Both the position numbers and the translations under genes were made by a program. Shown piece after piece: positions 25,465-33,780 of a stretch of 64,000 nucleotides of DNA (position 1 is the first letter of the stretch; each line of letters opens with the position of its first letter). The notes under the pieces were generated by a model. It saw only the letters and a program-made list of their open reading frames with translations. It had not been told where the DNA came from and did not search any database. The stretch is from Paenibacillus brevis (GTDB lineage Bacteria; Bacillota; Bacilli; Paenibacillales; Paenibacillaceae): contig NZ_JAHLQJ010000002.1 in assembly GCF_018919145.1 (NCBI RefSeq), positions 1 to 64,000 on the forward strand, read 5' to 3'.

Positions 25465-26340
25465 ATGTTGATTCAAGAGGCATGCAAGGCATGCTCTATT
25501 ACGAAGAAGGCTGTAGAATACTATATCAAGCAAGGATTGGTGCACCCCGAGGTTGATGCTAACGGTTACAGGAATTTCAACGGCCAGGAGCTGGCTCGGC
25601 TGAAAGAGATCGCAGTGTTAAGGGGCTTGGGGTTGGGCATTCCGGAGATCAGAAATATACTTGAAAGCAAGAATAAGTCCGCCGCGGTATCCAAATACAG
25701 CTATTTGACTCATCTCAAGCATCAGCAACAGCTTGAACGGGAGAAGCGTCTTGAACGATTGGCGGAAGATTATGATATTGATCGGGAGCTGCAAGAGATG
25801 AATGCTTATCGGAACCGGATATTTTCCCTTCAGGAGAGATTGGTCCTGTCTTTTCCCGGCGCCTTCGGAATGTATTTGTCGATTCATTTCGGTCCCTTTT
25901 TAGATATAGCTGTAGACAGCGATGAAAAAGAGCAAGCTTTCATGAACATCATCCATTTTCTGGACAGGCTAGACATCCCGGAAGAGATGGATGCATTGCT
26001 CGAACAGTATTTTCCCCTCATGCGAATGGAAGATATGGCTGAAGTCAGCGGTTCGCTGCAACAGGTTATTCTTCATGCCCCGGAGTCATACATAGAGGAG
26101 CATCGGGAGAAGATTCAGGCCTATAACGAATATCGCAACTCGGAGCATTACAAGACGACATCCGCCTATAAGCTGCAACAAGTTCTGTTGGAATTCCAGC
26201 GGGATAGCGGCTACGCCGGCATCTTCATCCCTAATATGAAAATCTTAAGCCCTGCTTACCGGGAGTATGCTGACAAGCTGCATGCGGCGAACCGAATCTT
26301 TGTGGAGAAATTCCCGACGAGTGAAGGCAGTTCGGAGTAG
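25465..26340 (+). CDS. MerR-family transcriptional regulator
   Basis: A 291-residue regulator. Residues 1-70 are the MerR winged HTH (LIQEACKACSITKKAVEYYI, then GYRNFNGQELARLKEIAVLR), followed by a helical linker (HLKHQQQLEREKRLERLAED). The large C-terminal region (about residues 110-290) is helical and lacks the Cys residues of metal sensors, so a small-molecule ligand is more likely. The start is ATG 25465, five bases behind GAGGTGG; the in-frame GTG at 25456 lies inside that ribosome site. Its promoter has a 19-bp spacer. It is divergent from the FAD oxidoreductase. Confidence 0.85.
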   Translation: MLIQEACKACSITKKAVEYYIKQGLVHPEVDANGYRNFNGQELARLKEIAVLRGLGLGIPEIRNILESKNKSAAVSKYSYLTHLKHQQQLEREKRLERLAEDYDIDRELQEMNAYRNRIFSLQERLVLSFPGAFGMYLSIHFGPFLDIAVDSDEKEQAFMNIIHFLDRLDIPEEMDALLEQYFPLMRMEDMAEVSGSLQQVILHAPESYIEEHREKIQAYNEYRNSEHYKTTSAYKLQQVLLEFQRDSGYAGIFIPNMKILSPAYREYADKLHAANRIFVEKFPTSEGSSE

Positions 26341-26388
26341 AAAGCACCAGGGCGCTTTGAGATGACAGCATTGTCTAACAAATAAAAA

Positions 26389-26430
26389 AACAACAAGGGA
26401 CTGGTATCGGCAGGGGTCCCTTGTTGTTTT
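26389..26430 (+). terminator. Terminator of the MerR gene
   Basis: AACAACAAGGGAC pairs with GTCCCTTGTTGTT, followed by TTTTG on the + strand. The A-run on the left could also serve the opposite strand. Confidence 0.85.
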
Positions 26431-26457
26431 GCTGCCTGTATTTCACTGTAGATGGAA

Positions 26458-26498
26458 GGGCTGTCCCCCGGTCATCTGGGAGGATCTTGGGGACAGCC
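26458..26498 (-). terminator. Hairpin downstream of the GH5/ABC operon
   Basis: GGGCTGTCCCC and GGGGACAGCC form a ten-base-pair stem 23 nt after the GH5 stop codon on the - strand. The following - strand sequence is only weakly T-rich (CTTCC), so it may be a terminator or a 3'-end stabiliser. Confidence 0.5.
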
Positions 26499-26520
26499 TA
26501 GCTTAGTTTTTAAAGTTTTC

Positions 26521-27867
26521 TTATGCCTTCGTATACTTCTCAATCAATTCCTCAAGCTCGCTCCAATGCCCGCAGTTTTCCCAACGGAAGGATTCAGGCA
26601 GCTTGGACATTGCCTCCCAGGAGCGTTTTTGCAGATAGGGCTTCAGGTTCTGCTCGACACAGATCGCCTGCATAATTGTTCTCATGCGGAATTGCAGCGG
26701 ATACCTTTCTTCCTTGGAGATCGGCTTGAAGTAGGTCTCGGCCATGTAGTCGACCAATGCTTCGCCCTTTTCCTGCTCCTTGTGCTGGTTCCAGACCAGT
26801 TTGATTTCTTCCGTCAATTGGCGCCAAGGCGTCTCGATCTTAGGATATACGATACCCATCACGTTAGCGTCTTTATAGAGCCACAGTGCCCAAGACACAT
26901 TGTTTTGCTCGCACAGATCGAGCATATCCTCAATAATCTCCATTTGGAAATGGATATCTTCTTTCTCGAACACCAAGCCAAGCTCGCCGCACCAGAGCGG
27001 GCGCTTATATTTCTCGCGGATGTTCAGAAGACTATGGAATTCCTCGGCAAAAATCTTTTTCCGGCGTTCGCGGCTCATTTCATGCGTTAGCACGGCAGGA
27101 TCTTTGACGAACGGATAGAAGTGGAATTCGTAAGCCACCTGCGGATCATCCACAGGGTCCAGCATGGAAAAGTCCGTCGTAAACGCGTTCCCTTCAATGA
27201 AAATAATGTGTTCCCGGTCATATTTGCGGATTTCCGCAAGCACTTTGCGGTAGAAATCATTGAACACTTCCGCATTCGTTACCAGGGAAGGCTCGTTCAC
27301 GATATCGTAAGCGGCGATCCAAGGCTGGTTCTTGTAATACTGCGCGATGTGACCCCAGAGACCGATGACCGTATCCCGCAGCGCACCGTATTCCCAGAAC
27401 AGCGGCAGACCGGAGTAGGTATCGCAGTGCCAGTCCGGGTTTTGTCCGCCGGGAACGGAGTGAAGCTCCAAAATCGCGTAGATCTCATATTTTTCACAAA
27501 GGGCAACAATATGGTCAATGTATTTAAAGCCGTCGTTCTTATAGACGCCCGGATTTTGATCATCGATGAAGTATTTATAATTGAATGGAAGCCGCAGATG
27601 GTTGACGCCAATTTTTTTCAAAAATTCAAAGTCCTTTTCGTTCATATACTCCATCAAGAAACGGTCGAAGAAATCCGCGGTGCGCTCCTTGCCGTACACT
27701 TCCTCAAACGTCCTTTTAATCAAGGTATCCGTGCCGGGAAGGCCGATCAAAAAGTGCTCGAGATTCATCCATGTGCCTAAGTTGAAGCCGCGGAACAGGA
27801 TTTCTTCGCCGTTTACGGTGAAATTTTCGCCTGTAACCTGAACAAAATGCCGATTTGAAGCCGTCAT
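26521..27867 (-). CDS. Glycoside hydrolase family 5, cytoplasmic
   Basis: A 448-residue enzyme of the GH5 clan, resembling exo-beta-1,3-glucanases and related beta-glucosidases. There is no signal peptide, so it acts inside the cell on imported oligosaccharides. Catalytic residues: Glu192 in YDIVNEPS (acid/base) and Glu295 in LWCGELGL (nucleophile). Other family motifs are FRGFNLGTWM, HLRLPFNYKYF and YAILELHSVPGGQN. The start is ATG 27867, six bases behind GAGGTG. It is the last gene of a binding protein-permease-permease-glycosidase operon, so its substrate should be what the transporter brings in, possibly beta-glucan fragments released by the GH16 enzyme. Confidence 0.88.
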   Translation of the reverse strand: MTASNRHFVQVTGENFTVNGEEILFRGFNLGTWMNLEHFLIGLPGTDTLIKRTFEEVYGKERTADFFDRFLMEYMNEKDFEFLKKIGVNHLRLPFNYKYFIDDQNPGVYKNDGFKYIDHIVALCEKYEIYAILELHSVPGGQNPDWHCDTYSGLPLFWEYGALRDTVIGLWGHIAQYYKNQPWIAAYDIVNEPSLVTNAEVFNDFYRKVLAEIRKYDREHIIFIEGNAFTTDFSMLDPVDDPQVAYEFHFYPFVKDPAVLTHEMSRERRKKIFAEEFHSLLNIREKYKRPLWCGELGLVFEKEDIHFQMEIIEDMLDLCEQNNVSWALWLYKDANVMGIVYPKIETPWRQLTEEIKLVWNQHKEQEKGEALVDYMAETYFKPISKEERYPLQFRMRTIMQAICVEQNLKPYLQKRSWEAMSKLPESFRWENCGHWSELEELIEKYTKA

Positions 27868-27885
27868 ATTCAACACCTCTATTTA

Positions 27886-28731
27886 TTAGTTTTTCATTCC
27901 CGTGGTAGCTACGCTTTGCATAAAGAAGCGTTCGCCTAGGAGGAACACGGCAACCATAGGAATGGTCGCGATCACGGTGCCGGCCATCAGCAGGCCGTAA
28001 TCCATCGTATGCTCGGTTTGGAAGGCCTTCATGCCCAACTGCAATGTCTTCAACGTATCGTCGTTCAAATAAATGAGCGGGGCAAGGTAATCATTCCACA
28101 TGAACGTAAATGTGAAAATCGTCAGCGTCGACAGGCTTGCCGCCGACAGCGGCATCATGATTCTCCAGAATATTTTCCACTCATTGTAACCATCCACCCT
28201 TGCAGCCTCATTCAGCTCGTTCGGCAAGCTCATGAAGAACTGGCGCATCAGGAAGATGCCGAAGCCGCTAAATAATTGGATCAGAATGTATCCGGCGTGG
28301 CTGTTATATAACCCCAAGCTGCTGACGACCGAGAACTGCGGCACCATGATGGAATGCCATGGCATCATCAGGTTGGTCATGAACAGAATGAAAATGAGGT
28401 TCTTGAACGGCACTTTCAGCTTGGCAAAAGCGTAGGCCGCCATAGAGCAAATCACGACTTGCAATACGGTAATGATTACGGACAGCTTGACGGTATTCAA
28501 AAAATATTGCGCAAAAGGAATGGCGGTCCAGACTTCTTTATAATTGTTCAAATATAAGGACTGGGGGATCCAGTTCATCGGATTTTTGAACAGATCCACA
28601 TCTGTCCGCAAAGAGGCCGATATCATCCATAGGAACGGAAAAAGAGTGGCAAGCGAAAAGATGACCAAGACCGCAAGCAGCAGCCAGTAGAGAGGCTTGG
28701 TACTTTTCAGTTTAGCAATCGCATCCTGCAT
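27886..28731 (-). CDS. Sugar ABC transporter permease (MalG type)
   Basis: A 281-residue inner-membrane permease of the CUT1 class. The first membrane helix is at about residues 15-36. The EAA loop reads ELNEAARVDGYNEWKIFWRI, and the C-terminal helix includes VIATIPMVAVFLLGERFFMQ. It lies 21 nt after its partner permease gene and 18 nt before the GH5 gene. No ATPase gene is present in the operon, so a shared ATPase is expected. Confidence 0.92.
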   Translation of the reverse strand: MQDAIAKLKSTKPLYWLLLAVLVIFSLATLFPFLWMISASLRTDVDLFKNPMNWIPQSLYLNNYKEVWTAIPFAQYFLNTVKLSVIITVLQVVICSMAAYAFAKLKVPFKNLIFILFMTNLMMPWHSIMVPQFSVVSSLGLYNSHAGYILIQLFSGFGIFLMRQFFMSLPNELNEAARVDGYNEWKIFWRIMMPLSAASLSTLTIFTFTFMWNDYLAPLIYLNDDTLKTLQLGMKAFQTEHTMDYGLLMAGTVIATIPMVAVFLLGERFFMQSVATTGMKN

Positions 28732-28752
28732 AGGGTTCTCGCTCTCCTTTCC

Positions 28753-29643
28753 TTAGTAGGTAACCCATTTTTTCTCGAGCCGGAATTGAATCAGGGAGAT
28801 GACCATGATGATCAGGAACAGGATAGTCGACATGGCTGCTGCGTATCCCATCCGGTAGTTGATAAAGGCCTCCTGATAAATCCGGAACACAAGCACGTTG
28901 GTGGAGCGGCCCGGACCGCCGTCGGTCATGACGGATACCAGATCGAACACCTGGAACGAGTTAATGATCGTAAGAATCAACACCATAAACAGCGTTGGCG
29001 ACAGGCTTGGCAAAGTCACGTACAAAAACTGCTTGAACTTGCTGGCGCCGTCAAGCTCGGCGGCCTCGTACAGATGCTCGGGAATGCCTTGAATACCGGC
29101 CAGCAGGATGATCATGTAGTAACCGAAGCTCTTCCATACGGCGACCAGAATGATTGCGAGCAGCGCCCACTGGGAAGACATCAGCCATTCCGGAGGATTC
29201 GCAATCCCGATAGCCTTCAGCATGTAATTGATTGGGCCGGAAACGGGATTGAACAAGAGTCCCCAGGCGATGGCAATGGACACCATGGAAGTGATGTAAG
29301 GGAAGTAAAAGGCCATCCGCAAATATTTACGGAGATGGAGCACATTGTTCAAGGCGATTGCCGCAAACAAGGAGAGAACCATCGTTAGCGGTACAAAGAG
29401 GGCCGTATAGACCAGATTATTTTTTAGCGAAACCAGGAAATAATCGTCCTTAAATAAATGGGCATAGTTATTGAAGCCGATGAAATTCGGCGTAACGTTA
29501 AAGCCTCCGTAATCGGTAAAGCTCATAACGAAGCCGTAGATTAAGGGGACAAAGATAAATACCGCAAACAAGACAAAGGCCGGAAGAATGAATAACGTCC
29601 CCGGAACGTATGACTTGTAGTTGGCCAGACGTTTACTTGTCAT
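28753..29643 (-). CDS. Sugar ABC transporter permease (MalF type)
   Basis: A 296-residue inner-membrane permease. Helices start at about residue 15 (GTLFILPAFVLFAVFIFVPL). The EAA loop is HLYEAAELDGASKFKQFLYV. The start is ATG 29643, eight bases behind GGAGG; the preceding TTG is less well placed. It is separated from the upstream binding-protein gene by an 89-base gap with a strong hairpin, while the other operon junctions are tight. Confidence 0.92.
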   Translation of the reverse strand: MTSKRLANYKSYVPGTLFILPAFVLFAVFIFVPLIYGFVMSFTDYGGFNVTPNFIGFNNYAHLFKDDYFLVSLKNNLVYTALFVPLTMVLSLFAAIALNNVLHLRKYLRMAFYFPYITSMVSIAIAWGLLFNPVSGPINYMLKAIGIANPPEWLMSSQWALLAIILVAVWKSFGYYMIILLAGIQGIPEHLYEAAELDGASKFKQFLYVTLPSLSPTLFMVLILTIINSFQVFDLVSVMTDGGPGRSTNVLVFRIYQEAFINYRMGYAAAMSTILFLIIMVISLIQFRLEKKWVTY

Positions 29644-29683
29644 CAATGCAACCTCCTTTGTGGATTACTGCCGGAATATCAGT

Positions 29684-29715
29684 TCGGCCTCCGCCAACAA
29701 CGAAGCGGAGGCCGA
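29684..29715 (-). other. Intercistronic hairpin between binding protein and permease genes
   Basis: TCGGCCTCCGC and GCGGAGGCCGA form an 11-bp perfect stem with a ten-base loop and no T-run on the - strand. Such hairpins often protect the upstream mRNA, giving excess binding protein over permease. Confidence 0.65.
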
Positions 29716-29732
29716 TTTGCTTGGCTTAAGAA

Positions 29733-31025
29733 TTACTTATTAAGCACGGATTGGCGATTTTTGATAAAGTTTTGAATGGCGGTGGCCGAATCCTGCTCCT
29801 GGAACAGGAAGAGATCCCGTTGTTCGTTAAATACGCGGTTCACTTCGTCGATATTTGCGACCGGCTGGTTTTCCACGACCGTGTTTGCTTCAAAGAAGAA
29901 GCCGCTGCCTTGCAGACCGGTTGCCGTCAGGAAAGATTCTTGGGTCTTTTCGCTGGAGTACGCCGGCAATACGCTTGACTCGGCAATGATCGATTCGCCT
30001 TGTTCACCGGTTACAAATTGCACGAATTTGAAGGCGGCGTCAGCATTCTTACTTTGCGGGTTGATGCCGATAAAGGTGCTTACGCCACCGACCGTGATCG
30101 GATCGTTCATTCCCTCCGGCAACGGCATTGGAGCCATATCGAATTCCATATCGGTCTTGCCGGCGGCAATATCCGCCTTCAGCATATTGATCGTCCATTC
30201 CCCGTTAATCATCATGGCGACGTTACCGCTTTCAAATTGCTTAATCCAGTCAATGCTTTCTGCCTTCATTTGTTTGTAGCTCATATGGGAGCCGTCCTTA
30301 TAGTACAAGCGGTCCAGATAGTCCAGCCAATTGGCTAACGGGTCCAGGCTGTCGTCAAGAACGGTGGAGCCTTCTTGCAAAGCGCCCAGCGGAGCGATAA
30401 TCCAGTCGGCGTAATAACCGCCCCATTGTTTATCCGCGCCCTCGCCTTTGGTCAAGCTCTTGGCGAGATCGGCATATTCGTTCCAGGTCATTTGCGTCGG
30501 ATATTCGATGCCCGCTTCGTCAAACAGCGTTTTGTTATAGAACAATGCATACTGGGAGGTACGGTAAGGAAGCGCGTAATATTTGCCTTCCGTCAGCACG
30601 CTCGTAATATCCTGAAAGCTGGGGCCATAGGCGCTGACATCCATGTTGGTCTCCTTGATTCGGTCGGTCAGTTCTACGAGCTGGCCTTTTGACGAGTACA
30701 AGCCGAGGCTTGATGTTCCGTTCATGCTGTATACGTCCATCTTGGAGCCGCCGGACAGATTATTCATGATTTTCGTGTTGTATTCGTCGGCATTGTTGCT
30801 GATCGTATTCATGCGGACTTCAATGTCGCCGTTCTGTGAGTTGAACGCCTCTACGACCTTGGTCATATAATCCTCTTCATCCGTCCAAGTGTAGTATTCC
30901 AAGACGGTTTTTTCGCCGGCGCCCGCATTTCCTGTACTATTGTTATTACCTTGGCCGCAGCCAGCCAAAGCTAAGATAAATGCCAGCGATAAAGATAAAG
31001 CGGCTAAGCTTTTCTTTCTAGTCAT
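29733..31025 (-). CDS. Sugar-binding lipoprotein of an ABC transporter
   Basis: A 430-residue family 1 solute-binding protein, first gene of the operon. The signal peptide ends ILALAGC, so it is membrane-anchored by lipid. Mature segments VLEYYTWTDEEDYMTKVVEA, ALFYNKTLFDEAGIEYPTQM and the Gly/Trp-rich ligand region (WGGYYADWIIAPLGAL) are typical of CUT1 oligosaccharide binders. The start is ATG behind AGGAGGGG. It is divergent from the histidine kinase gene at 31267, which with its response regulator may control this operon. The ligand is not readable; the GH5 gene suggests a beta-linked gluco-oligosaccharide. Confidence 0.9.
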   Translation of the reverse strand: MTRKKSLAALSLSLAFILALAGCGQGNNNSTGNAGAGEKTVLEYYTWTDEEDYMTKVVEAFNSQNGDIEVRMNTISNNADEYNTKIMNNLSGGSKMDVYSMNGTSSLGLYSSKGQLVELTDRIKETNMDVSAYGPSFQDITSVLTEGKYYALPYRTSQYALFYNKTLFDEAGIEYPTQMTWNEYADLAKSLTKGEGADKQWGGYYADWIIAPLGALQEGSTVLDDSLDPLANWLDYLDRLYYKDGSHMSYKQMKAESIDWIKQFESGNVAMMINGEWTINMLKADIAAGKTDMEFDMAPMPLPEGMNDPITVGGVSTFIGINPQSKNADAAFKFVQFVTGEQGESIIAESSVLPAYSSEKTQESFLTATGLQGSGFFFEANTVVENQPVANIDEVNRVFNEQRDLFLFQEQDSATAIQNFIKNRQSVLNK

Positions 31026-31266
31026 TAAGAACCCCTCCTGTATCTGGTTTATATTTTTAGTCTAAATGTATCGACGATCTCTGATAAGGTGGAACTTTTA
31101 TCATCGGTTTCCGCGGATAAAACGGCTGGAAAGCGGGAATATTGGCGCATGAATAAGGGAGGATGCTTCGCACGCAGACCTCTCGCTCTGTTGGGGTTGT
31201 AGAAAATTTCAACCTCCGTCGATGATATAAATATAGTAAGTTTTAATTATAAAGAAGAGGGAAGGG

Positions 31267-32802
31267 ATGGCCGATATGTTTATTTTCCTGGTGCTGATCT
31301 TGTTCATAGCCATATCCGTATTTCTCTTTTTCCAGCGGAAATATACCAAAGCCACTCTTTTTATGCTGTTGATGGGCTTTTCCTATTTAGTTGTGGTGTC
31401 CTGCATTATTATTTACATGTCAAAGGATGCGTACTATTACTACAGTCTTGAAGCTTACTTCGGAATCAGGAAGGACTTGCAGAACCGGCTCATGTTCCTG
31501 CCTATTACCCGTGAAAGCCTGATCCGGTTTTTGAATTTGTTCTCGATGACCTTCTTGTACGCGGGGCTGTGCTCGGGGATTTATTTTGCTTTTAATATGC
31601 AATTCAAGCGCCGGTTTATATTGCTCGCCTTGCTTGCGGTTCCTTGCCTCCTGCAGATTATTATGTATGATCCGGACTTTTACACTTACTTGTACTACAA
31701 TCTGTATCCCGACTATGTAAGCTCGCAAGCTTTTGTCTCTGCGTATGAGACTTTGCACAGGATCACTTTGACGGTGAATACCTTGTATATTGCGGCAGGA
31801 ACCGTTTTACTGGTCTATGCCTTGGTAAATGCGCCGAAGGTTCGACAGATCCGAAGTAATATTCTGATGATTCTGATTTCTTATATTTCTGTGCAAATCA
31901 CCTATTATTACATGAATTACTGGGCGCCCGACGTACTGATTAAGGTATCGAAGGCGGCTCATTTCACCAGGTATTTGCCGATCAATTTGGTCGGTAACCC
32001 TTCCATCTATGTTTTGTTGCCGTATATCTCGGGATTATGCCTGTTAGTCAGTCTATACAGTATTTATAAATACACGCGAATTCAGAACAGCATCAAGAAT
32101 CAGGAGTCGGTTATTTCTGAAAATATCGATTCAGCACTGTTCACCTCTCGCGTTTTTAGCCATTATATTAAGAACGAACTGTTGGGCATCATGGCGCAAA
32201 CCGAGTTTCTCGAGCATATGTGCGAGCGTTCTCCGGAGGTCGTAGAAGAGATCCGCGTTATTGAGCAGCGCTGCCGTAAGGTATATGACCGCTTAGACGC
32301 CGTGCACCAGAAGACACTAAAGTCCAAGATCGAGCTAAAGCCGGTTATGTTGAATGGACTATTGGACAAATTGATGAAAGATATGCATTCTGAATACAAG
32401 CAAGTTCAAATCGAATATGCACCGTCGGGGCGGCAGGCCATAATTATGGCCGATCCTTACTACTTCCCGCAAGCTATTGAGAATATTGTGTCTAACGCGG
32501 TGGAAGCCCTTGAATCCATACCAGAGAAATCAAGAAAGATCGATATTGAGACTACGGTGAGAAATAAATGGGTTGAGCTGGTGATTACGGATAATGGTCC
32601 GGGGATCGCGGAGGAAGAGCTTAAAAATATTTTCCAACCCTTCTATTCTTCCAAACCAACAGCTACAAACTGGGGGATGGGCTTATCCATATGCCATACT
32701 ATTATTACAGCCCATGGCGGCAAAATTAATGCAGAGAGCACATTGGGCGAGGGTAGCTCGTTTCATATCGTTATGCCTTTGCTGTCTATTGCCAATACTT
32801 AA
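31267..32802 (+). CDS. Seven-helix membrane sensor histidine kinase
   Basis: A 511-residue sensor kinase. The N-terminal 265 residues contain seven hydrophobic segments (first at 3-22, last at about 245-265), with no large extracellular domain. The kinase core begins at about 285. The phospho-acceptor region is SHYIKNELLGI (His299), followed by N-box NIVSNAVEAL, G1 DNGPGI, F-box FQPFYSS and G2 GMGLSI. The H-box is unlike the usual SHELRTPL type. A response regulator follows 131 nt downstream, separated by an inverted-repeat element. It is divergent from the sugar ABC operon, a likely target. Two nearby ATG starts (31267, 31276) are both possible. Confidence 0.85.
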   Translation: MADMFIFLVLILFIAISVFLFFQRKYTKATLFMLLMGFSYLVVVSCIIIYMSKDAYYYYSLEAYFGIRKDLQNRLMFLPITRESLIRFLNLFSMTFLYAGLCSGIYFAFNMQFKRRFILLALLAVPCLLQIIMYDPDFYTYLYYNLYPDYVSSQAFVSAYETLHRITLTVNTLYIAAGTVLLVYALVNAPKVRQIRSNILMILISYISVQITYYYMNYWAPDVLIKVSKAAHFTRYLPINLVGNPSIYVLLPYISGLCLLVSLYSIYKYTRIQNSIKNQESVISENIDSALFTSRVFSHYIKNELLGIMAQTEFLEHMCERSPEVVEEIRVIEQRCRKVYDRLDAVHQKTLKSKIELKPVMLNGLLDKLMKDMHSEYKQVQIEYAPSGRQAIIMADPYYFPQAIENIVSNAVEALESIPEKSRKIDIETTVRNKWVELVITDNGPGIAEEELKNIFQPFYSSKPTATNWGMGLSICHTIITAHGGKINAESTLGEGSSFHIVMPLLSIANT

Positions 32803-32836
32803 AAGCCGGGAGTTTAGAAGGTTCGCTGGCCAAACT

Positions 32837-32920
32837 GCTGCTTAAAGTGCATGTTCAAAAAGTCAGCTTTTTAGAAAACCTTCGCGATCAAAAGATAACT
32901 TTTTGAACAACTGCTTAAAG
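32837..32920. repeat. Inverted-repeat element, copy 2
   Basis: CTGCTTAAAGTGCATGTTCA at the left end and its near-inverse at the right (TTTTTGAACAACTGCTTAAA). An inner CGATCAAAAGATAACTTTTT segment matches copy 1 at 12305-12457. It ends directly at the GGAG ribosome site of the response regulator gene. The short interior makes an almost continuous hairpin. Confidence 0.65.
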
Positions 32921-32933
32921 GAGATGGAGCAGC

Positions 32934-33644
32934 ATGTCAAGCGCCTCAAGTACGCCGATGATCAAAGTGCTCATTGTGGAAGACGACCCGTTAATTAGTA
33001 AGCGTTATCAAATGATCTTGTCAAAGGATAAGCAGATCGAATGCGTCGGCAGAGCCTCCAGCGGCTACGAGGGGACGATGCTTGCCGCACTTCATAAACC
33101 GGACATCGTCTTGATGGATATCGAGCTTGAAGATAAGCAGGCAGGCCTCCGGGCGACCGAAGAAATTCTGAACTATCTGCCGGGGGTCAAGGTGGTGATA
33201 TTGACGGTCTGCGAAACGGACGATACTGTGTTCCGGGCCTTTGAACTGGGAGCTACCAATTATTTGCTGAAGAATATGCCCGCGAACGCCATCCTGCAAG
33301 CCATCAAGGACGCTTATTACGACCTTCCCGCATTGCACTCGAATATAGCAGGCAAGATTACACGCGAATTCAAAAGAATCAAGACCACCGAAGACAGTCT
33401 GATGCATAACTTCTATATTTTGACGACGCTTACCCCGACAGAGCTTGAGGTTTTGGAATTGCTCATGAAGGATTATTCCCGTCAGGAAATCTGCAAGCTG
33501 CGGCATGTGGAGACCTCGACCCTGAAGTCGCAAATCAACAGCATTCTGAAGAAGTTCAACAAAAGCAGCGTTCAGGAGACTTTGCCCGTGCTCCGTGAAT
33601 TACACATTCCGGAAATCCTGGCTCAGCGGAAAGGGAAGCTGTGA
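32934..33644 (+). CDS. Response regulator, NarL/LuxR-like
   Basis: A 236-residue regulator. Residues 10-130 are a receiver domain: acidic pair in VEDDPL, phospho-acceptor Asp in VLMDIELED, Thr in VVILTVCE, and Lys in LLKNMP. The C-terminal 70 residues form a LuxR-type HTH (LTPTELEVLELLMKDYSRQE, then TLKSQINSILKKFNKSS). The start is ATG 32934 behind GGAG; Met9 is an alternative. It is the cognate partner of the kinase at 31267. Likely targets are the divergent ABC/GH5 operon and perhaps the GH87 gene downstream, by context only. Confidence 0.88.
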   Translation: MSSASSTPMIKVLIVEDDPLISKRYQMILSKDKQIECVGRASSGYEGTMLAALHKPDIVLMDIELEDKQAGLRATEEILNYLPGVKVVILTVCETDDTVFRAFELGATNYLLKNMPANAILQAIKDAYYDLPALHSNIAGKITREFKRIKTTEDSLMHNFYILTTLTPTELEVLELLMKDYSRQEICKLRHVETSTLKSQINSILKKFNKSSVQETLPVLRELHIPEILAQRKGKL

Positions 33645-33701
33645 GGAAAGGGAGAAGGTGGCACTATCCTCCTGGCTGCTTACCTGCAAAGCGAAACGAA
33701 C

Positions 33702-33741
33702 AGAAAGCCGGGCGAAAACTTTATTCGCCCAGCTTTCTTTA
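33702..33741. terminator. Bidirectional terminator between response regulator and GH87 genes
   Basis: AGAAAGC-GGGCGAA pairs with TTCGCCC-GCTTTCT, followed by TTTA; the arms carry a single mismatch. It lies between convergent genes. Confidence 0.8.
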
Positions 33742-33780
33742 TAGGAGCTTTTTTGATAACTTATAGCGCAGTTCCAGCCG

